A stretch of 64,000 bases of DNA from CAWBJP01 sp963789165 (GTDB taxonomy: Bacteria > Actinomycetota > Acidimicrobiia > IMCC26256 > BP-133). Shown here piece by piece: positions 55,546-63,281 of the stretch (its first letter is position 1; the number at the start of each line of letters is the position of its first letter). The notes beneath the pieces were generated by a model. The model saw only the letters and a list, made by a program, of their open reading frames with translations, searched no databases and was not told the DNA's origin. The stretch lies in contig CAWBJP010000013.1 in NCBI GenBank assembly GCA_963789165.1, positions 8,345 to 72,344 on the forward strand, read 5' to 3'. The translations under genes and the position numbers were made by a program.

Positions 55546-56787
55546 TCAGGCCTCGACGTCGTCGTCCTTCTGACCTTCCCCCTCGGCCGCCTTCGGAGCA
55601 CCCTCCGACGTCTTCTTCTGCTCCGCCTCCATCCCGGGCAACGCCGGCTCGGCCGGTGCCCCCGGGGGCCGGGTCGACGCCGATCCGATGGTGGGCTCCC
55701 GGGTGGCGGTCGGACCGGTGGCCGCGGAAGTGGGCGGCCGCCACATCTCGGTGTCCGCCATCTCGGTGTCCGCTTGGGCCGGGGCCGGGGTGGAGACGTC
55801 CGGCCTGCTCTGACCCTCCGGTGCCGGGCGCGGCGTGGGGGTGGTCGGGGTGGCGACGGGCGGCATTTCGATTCCGCCTGAAGGCGTGGGGTCGAGGCTC
55901 GACGGACCCGGACGCTGCGGCATGGTGATGCCCCCGGCGGGCGTGGGATCACCTGTGGACGGGAGGGGCCGGTGGGGCAGCGACGGCGTGGCCGGCGAAG
56001 CGGCGGGGCCGGCGCCGGGCGCGGCAAGCGAAGGAGCGGGCACGTCCGGCCCCGGTTCGGGAGCGGCGGGCGCCAGACCGCGGGGATCCGGCCGCTCCTC
56101 CGGTCGGTAGCCGGGAGGGGCGGTCGAGGGACCAGGCCGGCTCGGCAGAGAGGGCGTGCTGGAGGGCGTACCCCCCGGCCCGGACGGAGCCCCGGGCGCC
56201 GGGCCCGGTCGTGCCGGTGCCGGAGGCGAAGGGACGGGACGGCTGGGAAGCGAGGGTGTGCTCGGCGCCGGACGCGGCGAGGTTGGGGACGCCGGAGGGG
56301 TGGTGGGGCGGGCGGCCGGCGCCTTGGCCGGAGCCGGGGCGGGCCTGGCCGCAGGCGCACCCGGCTTGGCCGCGGGCGCAGCCGGTCTGGCCGCGGGTGC
56401 AGCCGGCTTGGCCGCGGGCGCAGCGGGTCTGGCCGCGGGTGCAGCCGGCTTGGCCGCGGGCGCAGGGGGCTTGGCCGCCGCCGGCTTGGCCGGGGCCTTG
56501 GTCGCCGCCTTGGCCGCCGGCGCCTTGGCCGCAGCCGGCTTGCCCGTGGCCTTGGCCGGCTTGGCGGCCGGCTTGGCGGCCTTGGCCGCCGGCTTGGCCG
56601 TCTTGCCCGCCGGCTTCGCCGCGGGCTTGCTGGCGGGCCGGCCCGCCGGCCGGCCGAGGGCGCCCAGGACCAGGTCGCGGCTGGTCTCGAGCGCGGCGAG
56701 CACGTCCTCGGCGTCGGCGAACTCACGGCGCAGCACCAGGCTGAACCGCTTCAGGACATCCAGGTCCACCAGTCTCACGTCCGCCAC
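55546..56787 (-). CDS. Lys/Ala/Pro-rich low-complexity protein (histone H1-like repeat)
   Basis: This 413-aa protein has a short ordered N-terminus (about 1-45, ADVRLVDLDVLKRFSLVLRRE), then about 120 residues of KPAAKPA- and APAAKPAA-like repeats resembling the basic tails of histone H1-like or HupB-type proteins. The remaining part is Pro/Ser/Thr-rich with PSLPSRPGPS and GGI.MPQRPGPSS repeats, ending acidic. The basic repeats suggest binding of DNA, RNA or another polyanion; location is probably cytoplasmic because there is no signal peptide. The GTG at 56787 follows GGGGGAG. The frame and codon usage are consistent with coding throughout. Confidence 0.72.
   Translation of the reverse strand: MADVRLVDLDVLKRFSLVLRREFADAEDVLAALETSRDLVLGALGRPAGRPASKPAAKPAGKTAKPAAKAAKPAAKPAKATGKPAAAKAPAAKAATKAPAKPAAAKPPAPAAKPAAPAARPAAPAAKPAAPAARPAAPAAKPGAPAARPAPAPAKAPAARPTTPPASPTSPRPAPSTPSLPSRPVPSPPAPARPGPAPGAPSGPGGTPSSTPSLPSRPGPSTAPPGYRPEERPDPRGLAPAAPEPGPDVPAPSLAAPGAGPAASPATPSLPHRPLPSTGDPTPAGGITMPQRPGPSSLDPTPSGGIEMPPVATPTTPTPRPAPEGQSRPDVSTPAPAQADTEMADTEMWRPPTSAATGPTATREPTIGSASTRPPGAPAEPALPGMEAEQKKTSEGAPKAAEGEGQKDDDVEA
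56325..56630 (-). repeat. Imperfect tandem repeats encoding AKPA/APAARPAAPAAKPA units
   Basis: Units of about 30 bases, each encoding APAAKPAAPAARPA-like residues, are repeated about five times, flanked by shorter KPA and KAP repeats. Both ends are in frame with the protein above. Length variation between strains would be expected. Confidence 0.7.
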
Positions 56788-56903
56788 GAGTTCGCTCCCC
56801 CAGGTCGGTGCCAACAGGCCGCCAGTAGTATACGAGGCTCCCCCCCGACCCCACCGGAGGACCACTGCCCGTCCGGCTCCTGCCCGTCGCCTGGGCGTCG
56901 CTG

Positions 56904-57737
56904 GTGCTCACCGCGGGACCGGCGGCCGCTGCCGCTCTCGACCCATGGCCGGACGCTCCCCGCATCATGGCCGCGGTGGAGCTGTGGGGGGTGTGGGGCG
57001 CCGTGCTGGTGGCGACCCTCGTGCCCCGCCCAACCGGCCTCGTGGCCTTGCGGGTGGCGGCCGCCCTGGCTGTCGTTCTCGCGGTCCTGGCCACCCCCGA
57101 AGCGTCGGCGGGTGCGAGCGTCGCCGCCCTGGCCGGCACGCTGGCGGTGGCCACCGTCGCGCTGCACCCGGCAGTCGGCTTCGCCTTTGTCAACGGCGCG
57201 GCCTACGGGGACGAGCGCCGCTTCCCCCTTCGCCTCCCCCCCGCCCTCCTGCTCGGACCGTTGCCCCTGGCCGTCGCGCTCCTCGGCCTGGGCGCCACCG
57301 CCGGGCCGCTCCTGGTGGCCGCCGGTCACCCCGTGCCCGGGCTCCTGGTCCTGGTGACGGGCTGGCCCCTGGCCGCCGCCCTGGCCCGCTCCCTGCATTC
57401 CCTGACCCAACGCTGGGCGGTGCTCGTTCCCGCCGGGATCGTGCTCAAGGACCCCTTCGCCCTCACCGACCCGGTGCTCTTCCTCCGGGAGTACGTGGCG
57501 TCCCTCCGGCCCCTGCCCTACCCGACAAACCCGGCCGACGATGTGTGCGACCTGCGCCTGGGGGCGGTGGCCGGTTCGCTGGTCCTCGAGCTCGCCGAGG
57601 AGGCCAGCGTGGTCCGCACCAACGTCCGGCGCCGGGGGGGCGAGATCGTCCGGACCCGCCGGCTGGCCTTCTCCCCCCGCCTCCCCGACCAACTGCTGGC
57701 CGAAGCCACCCGGCGGCGCACCGCCTCCGCCGGCTGA
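56904..57737 (+). CDS. Hypothetical multi-pass membrane protein, start uncertain
   Basis: This 277-aa protein has about six hydrophobic segments in the first 165 residues (VWGAVLVATLVPRPTGLVAL, VAALAGTLAVATVAL, LLGPLPLAVALLGLGATAG and others), then a soluble part with SLRPLPYPTNPADDVCDLRL and RRRGGEIVRTRRLAF. No family recognised. GTG 56904 is the first usual start, but it lacks a ribosome binding site. A GGAGGA at 56856 is followed by an in-frame CTG at 56865 that would add a hydrophobic leader (LPVRLLPVAWASL), so the true start may be there or be masked by a base error. Confidence 0.65.
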   Translation: MLTAGPAAAAALDPWPDAPRIMAAVELWGVWGAVLVATLVPRPTGLVALRVAAALAVVLAVLATPEASAGASVAALAGTLAVATVALHPAVGFAFVNGAAYGDERRFPLRLPPALLLGPLPLAVALLGLGATAGPLLVAAGHPVPGLLVLVTGWPLAAALARSLHSLTQRWAVLVPAGIVLKDPFALTDPVLFLREYVASLRPLPYPTNPADDVCDLRLGAVAGSLVLELAEEASVVRTNVRRRGGEIVRTRRLAFSPRLPDQLLAEATRRRTASAG

Positions 57738-57753
57738 CGCCCCGGGCTCAGCC
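57732..57753. terminator. Short hairpin overlapping both convergent stop codons
   Basis: GGCTGA and TCAGCC (six bases) with a further GCC/GGC pair enclose a small loop. It spans the stop of the membrane-protein gene and the stop of the RidA gene on the other strand. Possible bidirectional terminator; weak. Confidence 0.35.
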
Positions 57754-58131
57754 GATCACCGCCTCGGCCTCGATCTCGACCAGCCAGCGCGGGTCGAGCA
57801 GGGCCGAGACCACCACCATGGTCGCCGCCGGCCGGATCTCGGCGAACACCTCGCCGTGGGCCTGGCCGACCACGGCGGCGTCTTCAGGGCGGGTGAGGAG
57901 GACGCGGGTGCGGATCACGTGCTCGGGACCGGCCCCGGCCTCGGCCAGGGCCGCCAGCACGATCTCCAGGCAGCGGCGGGCCTGCACGCCCGGATCGGGG
58001 TCGCAGGACCCGTCGGGCCAGATGGGAGCCGTGCCCGACACCACCACGCGCTCCCCGACCCGCACCGCCCGGGAGAACCCGATTTCCTTCTCGAAGGGCG
58101 ACCCGGACGCGATCCTCGTGCGCTCGTTCAC
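57748..58131 (-). CDS. RidA/YjgF family protein
   Basis: This 127-aa enamine/imine deaminase-like protein starts at GTG 58131 (VNERTRIASGSPFE). Family features are the strand VRVGERVVVSGTAP, the helix VQARRCLEIVLAALAEAGAG, the conserved Arg in VIRTRVLLT and the C-terminal LVEIEAEAVI with its Glu. This subgroup hydrolyses reactive 2-aminoacrylate or related imines or acts on other substrates. The start is 57 bases from the divergent SDR gene. The longer frame to 58206 overlaps that gene and was rejected. Confidence 0.87.
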   Translation of the reverse strand: MNERTRIASGSPFEKEIGFSRAVRVGERVVVSGTAPIWPDGSCDPDPGVQARRCLEIVLAALAEAGAGPEHVIRTRVLLTRPEDAAVVGQAHGEVFAEIRPAATMVVVSALLDPRWLVEIEAEAVIG

Positions 58132-58187
58132 AACCGCCGACGTTACGACCGATAGCCTCCGCGGCACCAGGCGACGAGGAGTAGGAC

Positions 58188-58955
58188 ATGGAACTTGAAG
58201 GGGCATCGGCGGTCGTGACCGGAGGGGCTTCGGGCCTGGGTGAGGCGACCACCCGGCGCCTGGTGGCGGGCGGCGCCAATGTGGTGATCCTCGACCGCGA
58301 CCAGGCCAAGGGCGAGGCGCTGGCCAAGGAGCTCGGCGGGGGCGCGGCCTACGCGCCGGCCGACGTCACCAGCACCGACGACGTGGCCGCAGCCATCGCC
58401 CACGCCGGCGAGCTGGCGCCCCTGCGGGTGGCGGTGAACTGCGCCGGAGTGGGCTGGGCGGGCCGGGTCGTGGCCCGGGACGGGACGCCCCATGACCTCG
58501 ACCTGTTCCACACCGTCCTCAACATCAACCTCATCGGGACCTTCAACGTGCTGCGCCTGGCCGCGGCGGCCATGGCCAAGAACGACCCCGTGGGCGACAG
58601 CGGGCGCGGCGTGGTGGTGAACACCGCCTCCATCGCCGCCTTCGACGGCCAGATCGGCCAGATCGCCTACGCCGCCTCCAAAGCCGGCGTGGTCGGCCTG
58701 ACCCTGCCCGCGGCCCGGGACCTGGCCGCGGTGGGGGTGCGGGTGCTGACCATCGCCCCCGGCACCTTCGACACGCCCATGCTCGCCCTCCTCCCCCAGG
58801 AGCAGCGCGACCTCCTGGCCGCCGGGATCCCCTTCCCCCGCCGGCTCGGACAGCCGGACGACTTCGCCGCCCTGGTGGCCCACATCGTGGCCAACGACTA
58901 TCTCAACGGCGAGACCATCCGCCTCGACGGCGCCCTGCGCATGGCGCCGAAGTAA
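58188..58955 (+). CDS. Short-chain dehydrogenase (3-hydroxyacyl-CoA dehydrogenase type-2-like)
   Basis: This 255-aa SDR has cofactor loop TGGASGLG, Asp in VVILDRD (NAD preference), NCAGVG, catalytic Ser in NTASIAAFDGQIGQ, and the active-site YAASK. The APGTFDTPMLALLPQE and RLGQPDDFAALVAHIV segments match the type-2 3-hydroxyacyl-CoA dehydrogenase (HSD17B10-like) group, which oxidises 3-hydroxyacyl-CoA in beta-oxidation. GAGGAGTAGGAC precedes the ATG. The crotonases and the acyl-CoA synthetase elsewhere in the window would suit the same pathway, but they are not adjacent. Confidence 0.9.
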   Translation: MELEGASAVVTGGASGLGEATTRRLVAGGANVVILDRDQAKGEALAKELGGGAAYAPADVTSTDDVAAAIAHAGELAPLRVAVNCAGVGWAGRVVARDGTPHDLDLFHTVLNINLIGTFNVLRLAAAAMAKNDPVGDSGRGVVVNTASIAAFDGQIGQIAYAASKAGVVGLTLPAARDLAAVGVRVLTIAPGTFDTPMLALLPQEQRDLLAAGIPFPRRLGQPDDFAALVAHIVANDYLNGETIRLDGALRMAPK

Positions 58956-58976
58956 CCAGCGCTCCTGCGAACAACT

Positions 58977-59009
58977 CTGCGTTCTGCCGCTCAGGACGGC
59001 AAAACGCAG
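58977..59009. terminator. Bidirectional hairpin between SDR and mnmA
   Basis: CTGCGTT and AACGCAG (7 bp) plus TGCCG and CGGCA (5 bp), split by one C/A mismatch, enclose a seven-base loop. It lies 22 bases after the SDR stop and 23 bases after the mnmA stop on the other strand. Confidence 0.7.
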
Positions 59010-59031
59010 ACGAGAAGCCGGACCGGCGGGC

Positions 59032-60060
59032 TCAGGCGGCGGCGATGCCGCCCCCGACCAGCTCGTCACCCCGGTAGAAGGCGACCACCTGGCCCGGAGC
59101 AACCCGGGGCTGGGGTGAGTCGAACCGGACAGCGTCGCCCACGAGACGGCCGGGCACGGGCCGGCCGTGGGCCCGGGACTGCACCTCCAGCGGCTCGGAG
59201 GGCGACGGGCGCCCGTCCACGAAGCACAGACCGGACAGTGCCACCCCGTCCCGCAGCAGATCCGCACGGTCGCCGACCGTCACCCGGCCGGAGGGGGCGT
59301 CGACGTCGATCACGTAGCGGCGCTCCCCGGTCGCCACCCCCAGTCCCCGGCGCTGGCCCACGGTGAAGGCGGCCGAGCCCTGATGATGCCCGAGCAGCCG
59401 CCCGCCCCCGTCGACGATCTCCCCCGGGGTCATCACGCCCCGGGCGTCCAGGAACGCCTCCCGCCCGCCGCGGGTGATGAAGCACACCTCCATGCTCTCG
59501 GCCTTGTCCGCCGTGCGCAGGCCGAGGGCGGCGGCTTCCGCCCGCACCTGCGCCTTGGTCAGATCTCCCACCGGGAGGAGGAGGCGGCCGAGGACATCCT
59601 GACCCAGCATGTAGAGCACATAGGACTGGTCCTTGGCCCGGTCCGCGCCCCGCAGCAGCCCGAACCGCCCGTGCGGGCCGGGACGGACCCGGGCGTGGTG
59701 GCCGGTGGCCAGGGCATCGAAGCCGAGGAGAGCGGCCCGGGACGCCAGCCGGCCGAACTTGATGGCCCGGTTGCATTCCACGCACGGGTTGGGCGTGTGT
59801 CCGGCGGCGTGGGCGCCCACGTAGGGCTCCACCACCGCGGCTTCGAAATCCTCGGTGAGGTTGAACACGTAGTGGGGCAGTCCCAACTGGGCCGCCACCC
59901 GCCGGGCGTCCTCCACGTCGGCCACGCTGCAGCAGCCTGAGTCGGACTCCCCGCCCCACAGCTTGAGGGTCACGCCGGTGACGTCGTGGCCGGCCTGGGC
60001 CAGCCGGGCGGCGGCCACCGACGAGTCCACCCCGCCGCTCATGGCCACCATCACCCTCAC
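59032..60060 (-). CDS. mnmA: tRNA-specific 2-thiouridylase
   Basis: MnmA adds sulfur to uridine 34 of Glu, Gln and Lys tRNAs using persulfide from a cysteine desulfurase. The product is 342 aa. The PP-loop SGGVDSS lies at the N-terminus, the two catalytic cysteines are in NPCVECN (about 100) and EVCFI (about 195), and DLTKAQVR and FTVGQRRGLG are typical. GTG 60060 is the longest start, with GTG 60054 and ATG 60051 as alternatives. It follows the cysteine desulfurase gene by 32 bases, matching its known sulfur donor and the gene order of other Actinomycetota. Confidence 0.96.
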   Translation of the reverse strand: MRVMVAMSGGVDSSVAAARLAQAGHDVTGVTLKLWGGESDSGCCSVADVEDARRVAAQLGLPHYVFNLTEDFEAAVVEPYVGAHAAGHTPNPCVECNRAIKFGRLASRAALLGFDALATGHHARVRPGPHGRFGLLRGADRAKDQSYVLYMLGQDVLGRLLLPVGDLTKAQVRAEAAALGLRTADKAESMEVCFITRGGREAFLDARGVMTPGEIVDGGGRLLGHHQGSAAFTVGQRRGLGVATGERRYVIDVDAPSGRVTVGDRADLLRDGVALSGLCFVDGRPSPSEPLEVQSRAHGRPVPGRLVGDAVRFDSPQPRVAPGQVVAFYRGDELVGGGIAAA

Positions 60061-60092
60061 CGTCCGACATCCCGAGTGGTCACGAGAGGCCC

Positions 60093-61268
60093 CTAGCTGC
60101 CGGCGGCCAGGCGGCGGGCGGCCAGGGGCCGGAGCTGGGTGACGGCGGCGGGGATGACAGCCAGCGCCTCATCGACCTCGGCGTCGGTGGAGGACCATCC
60201 GAAGGTGAGCCGCAACGACGCCCGGGCCCGGTCCCGGGGCATCCCCATGGCAGCCAGGACATGGGAGGGGTCCATGGCGCCCGAGGCACACGAAGAGCCG
60301 GCCGCCGCGCACAGCCCCTCGCGGTCGAGCAGCAGGAGGAGCGACTCCGACTCGACCCCGGGGAACGTCACATGGCAGTTGTTGATGAGCTTGTGAGCCT
60401 CGTCGCCGTTGACGGTGGTCCCGGGCAGCGCGGCGATGAGGCCGGCCGCCAGCCGGTCCCGCAGGGCGGCCACCCGGGGCCACTCCTCGTCCCGGCGATC
60501 GAGGTTGACGGCCAGGGCGGCGGCCATGCCCACGATGCCGGCCACGTTGTGCGTGCCCGAGCGCAGGTCCCGTTCCTGGCCGCCGCCGTCGATGACGGGC
60601 TGGAGATGGGTGCCCTTGCGCACCACCAGGGCTCCGACTCCCTTGGGACCGCCGAACTTGTGAGCCGAGATCGCCACCAGAGCGGCCGACGCCGCCTCCG
60701 TGGTCAGGTCCATCCAGGGCGCGGCCTGGACGGCGTCGGTGTGGAGCACGGCCCGCGGGGCCCGCTCGGCCACCAGGGCGGCCACTGCGGCCAGGGGCTG
60801 GATCGTGCCCACCTCGTTGTTGGCCAGCATCACCGACACCACCGCGGTGCGCTCGTCGAGGGCGCGGGCCAGCGCCTCGAGGTCGACCACGCCGCCGGCG
60901 TCGACGGGCACGATCCCCACCCGGAACCCTTCCCGCTCCAGGCGCTCGACGCTGTGGAGGACGGCGTGGTGCTCCACGGCGATGGTGACCACGCCGTCAC
61001 CGAGGCCCCGCTGGCGGGCGGAGCGGGCCGCGCCCTTCACGGCCAGGTTGTCGGCCTCGGTGCCGCCCCCGGTGAAGATGACCTCGCCCGGCCGGGCGCC
61101 GACGGCGGCGGCCACCGTCTCCCGGGCCTCCTCGATGGCCGTCTTGGCCGCCCGGGCGGCGGCGTGCTGGCCGGAGGGGTTGCCGAAGGCGCCCGAGAGG
61201 AAGGGCAGCATCGCTTCGAGCGCTTCGGGGCGCAGAGGGGTGGTGGCAGCGTGGTCAAGGTAGGGCAT
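60093..61268 (-). CDS. Cysteine desulfurase (NifS/IscS-type)
   Basis: This PLP enzyme removes sulfur from cysteine and hands it on as persulfide. The product is 391 aa. The start MPYLDHAATTPLRPEAL is typical; the PLP lysine is in ISAHKFGGPKG, the catalytic cysteine loop is SSCASGAMDPSHVL and RLTFGWSSTDAEVD closes the sequence. The following gene is mnmA, so the likely main role is tRNA thiolation, with a possible role in Fe-S assembly. No iscU or iscA gene lies nearby. The ATG at 61268 has no strong ribosome binding site in view. Confidence 0.95.
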   Translation of the reverse strand: MPYLDHAATTPLRPEALEAMLPFLSGAFGNPSGQHAAARAAKTAIEEARETVAAAVGARPGEVIFTGGGTEADNLAVKGAARSARQRGLGDGVVTIAVEHHAVLHSVERLEREGFRVGIVPVDAGGVVDLEALARALDERTAVVSVMLANNEVGTIQPLAAVAALVAERAPRAVLHTDAVQAAPWMDLTTEAASAALVAISAHKFGGPKGVGALVVRKGTHLQPVIDGGGQERDLRSGTHNVAGIVGMAAALAVNLDRRDEEWPRVAALRDRLAAGLIAALPGTTVNGDEAHKLINNCHVTFPGVESESLLLLLDREGLCAAAGSSCASGAMDPSHVLAAMGMPRDRARASLRLTFGWSSTDAEVDEALAVIPAAVTQLRPLAARRLAAGS

Positions 61269-61286
61269 GCGCCCGCCAGTTTACGG

Positions 61287-62657
61287 TTAGCGCAGATCGA
61301 GGACGGCGCCGTCGCGGTCCAGGCGGGCCCGTACCTGCTCGGGGCGCTCCACCACGTACTGGGTGGCGGCCAGGGTGGCGTCGAGCTCGCGGAAGAGCGG
61401 CCCGAGCCGGTCGATGCCCGCCGGGGAAACGAAGACGATGAGCTCCTCCACGCCGTTGATCCGGCGCAACTCGGCCGCCCAGGCGGCCACCGCCGGATGC
61501 TCGTCGAGGATGGAGAGGTTCCAGGCCCGCAGAGGGACCGGGGCGCCGTCGTCCGCCTCGACCTTCTCTTCCTCCTCCTCGGGCTCGGCCCGGGGAGCGA
61601 AGGCGGCCGGTGCCGCCTTCCGGGTGGGAGCCGGTGGGGTCCCCTCCACCACGACCCGGGGGCCGACCCTCCCGCAGGTCGGGCAGCCGGAGTCGTCGAT
61701 CACGGCCCGGACCCCCGTCCGCAGCCGCAGGAAGGCGCTGCCGTGCCAGGCGAGCGACGTCCAGGCCAGTTCCCCGTCGGACAGCGACTCGAGCCACTCG
61801 AGATCGGGATAGGTGTGGAAGCCGCGGCCCCCCCGGCACTCGCCCCACAGCGCCCGCACCCCCGGCGGGGCCCAGGCCGAAACCACTTCCAGGTCGCCCT
61901 CCCCCACCTTGCGGCCCTGGGTCCGCAGGGCGTTGCGGGCGGCCTCGTCGAGGAAGGTCCCGAGGCAGACGATGGTGCGCAGCCCGGTCAGGCGGCGCTT
62001 GGCCGACTCGAAGGCGGACAGCGCCGCGGCGACGACATCGGGCGGTCCGGCCAGGGCGGTGGGGGCGGACGCCTCCACCTGTTCCCGGGAGGTACCGGGG
62101 CCGAGGTGGACAGCCGACACGCCGGCCTGGCGGGCGCCTTCCACGAGCTGCCAGTAGGCGAGGGAGGGACCGGGCGGGGCCAGCCCGACGATGACGTCGT
62201 CCCGGGCGACCCCGGCCAGCTGGAGGACCCGACGGCCCGCTTCTCCCAGGCGCTGCAGGTCTTCGGTCGAGTAGCCGAGGGGAACGTTTCCCTCGAGATG
62301 CCAGTGGATCGGCTTGTAGGCGGGGTCGATCAGGTCGCGGTTGAGCTCGGCGACCTTGCCCCGCAGCTTCGCCTTGGTGATGGCCATGACCAGCCGGCGC
62401 TCCCCGAACCGGGCGATGGCCCGCTCGGTCGGGCGCAGCACGAAGGCGCCCGGTTCCGACTCCACCTCGTTCCAGCCCGTGGGTTCCAGCTTGGTGAGGT
62501 CGTCCACGCCGGTGATGCTCTTGGCCGGGATCTTGGCCGCCTCGAACCGCTTCCGGTAGAAGGGCGAGTACGGATAGACGTGGTGCAGGACGTACTCGCG
62601 CAGCAGCTCTTCCTGCATCTTCTGGCGGTTGCTGGCCTTCTCCCGGTCCCACTGCAC
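61287..62657 (-). CDS. PaaK-like phenylacetate-CoA ligase homologue lacking the adenylation P-loop
   Basis: This 456-aa protein resembles PaaK in its start (LLREYVLHHVYPYSPFYRKRFEAA) and layout, but the ATP-binding loop expected as SSGTTGKP is replaced by HLEGNVPLGYSTEDLQRLG. It also has a disordered acidic insert (PRAEPEEEEEKVEADDG) and CPTCG in the C-terminal part. Without the P-loop it is unlikely to adenylate an acid in the usual way. It could be a regulatory or binding relative, or an enzyme with changed chemistry. It lies 18 bases upstream of the cysteine desulfurase gene on the same strand. Confidence 0.75.
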   Translation of the reverse strand: MQWDREKASNRQKMQEELLREYVLHHVYPYSPFYRKRFEAAKIPAKSITGVDDLTKLEPTGWNEVESEPGAFVLRPTERAIARFGERRLVMAITKAKLRGKVAELNRDLIDPAYKPIHWHLEGNVPLGYSTEDLQRLGEAGRRVLQLAGVARDDVIVGLAPPGPSLAYWQLVEGARQAGVSAVHLGPGTSREQVEASAPTALAGPPDVVAAALSAFESAKRRLTGLRTIVCLGTFLDEAARNALRTQGRKVGEGDLEVVSAWAPPGVRALWGECRGGRGFHTYPDLEWLESLSDGELAWTSLAWHGSAFLRLRTGVRAVIDDSGCPTCGRVGPRVVVEGTPPAPTRKAAPAAFAPRAEPEEEEEKVEADDGAPVPLRAWNLSILDEHPAVAAWAAELRRINGVEELIVFVSPAGIDRLGPLFRELDATLAATQYVVERPEQVRARLDRDGAVLDLR

Positions 62658-62704
62658 GGGTCGTCACCCTAGTTACTGTCACACCCACTCGGCATGATCT
62701 GGCC

Positions 62705-62890
62705 ATGACCACACAGTTGCGCCTCATCGACGGGGACAGAGTTGTCCGGGGACACCCCGTAACCCGGGCCCGCCCCTGGCGGCTCGACCCCCGGACCCGG
62801 GCCATCGGCCGGCGGGGCGTCGCCCGGGCCCGCCTGGAACTGGAGAAGGCCCGCCCCAACATCCCCGAGAAGCTGCGCCGGGCCGGTTGA
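62705..62890 (+). CDS. Small conserved protein (61 aa)
   Basis: This 61-aa basic protein (MTTQLRLIDGDRVVRGHPVT and then WRLDPRTRAIGRRGVARARLELEKA) matches a small family I associate with Acidimicrobiia-type actinobacteria; no function is known to me. It starts at ATG 62705, 47 bases from the divergent PaaK-like gene. The basic charge suggests nucleic-acid binding, but this is only inference. Confidence 0.7.
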   Translation: MTTQLRLIDGDRVVRGHPVTRARPWRLDPRTRAIGRRGVARARLELEKARPNIPEKLRRAG

Positions 62891-62960
62891 TGACTTCCGG
62901 GGACACCCCGGAGCCCGGGAGCGGGCTGGCTACTGTGTCCCCGATCCTGGAGGTGGACAC

Positions 62961-63281
62961 GTGGCGGGATGGGGAGACGATCCCGAGCTCGAGGAGCTCC
63001 GGCGCCTGATCTACGAGGACGGCTGGGAACCGGTGCGGGCCACCATCGGCCACGGCCCGCAGGCGTCGGATTCCGTGGTGGTGGAGAAGGGCGAGGAGAC
63101 GCGCACGATCAGCTCCGACCACATCGCCTTCCACCGGTTCGTGGAGGGCCTCCGGGAGGACAACCCCTCCCTGCCTCTGACCGTCCTGAAGGGGAAACGA
63201 AAAATCAGCGGGAGGGGCGGTAGACCCCGAACTCCTCCCGCAGCACGTCGCTCACCTCGCCCAGGGTGGCGAGGCGCTTGA
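62961..63281 (+). CDS. Hypothetical protein, 106 aa, 3' end overlaps opposite gene
   Basis: I do not recognise this protein. GTG 62961 follows GGAGGTGG at suitable distance. The first about 80 residues (DPELEELRRLIYEDGWEPVR, then HIAFHRFVEGLREDN) look like a compact soluble protein. The last 25 residues are Arg/Pro-rich and overlap the end of the mutase gene on the other strand by 77 bases, so the true stop may be earlier if a base is wrong near 63195. Confidence 0.6.
   Translation: MAGWGDDPELEELRRLIYEDGWEPVRATIGHGPQASDSVVVEKGEETRTISSDHIAFHRFVEGLREDNPSLPLTVLKGKRKISGRGGRPRTPPAARRSPRPGWRGA

Noticed and set aside
56325..56630. Repeated units that could suggest a CRISPR array
   Set aside because: The repeats are contiguous, in frame and encode Ala/Lys/Pro; there are no unique spacers.
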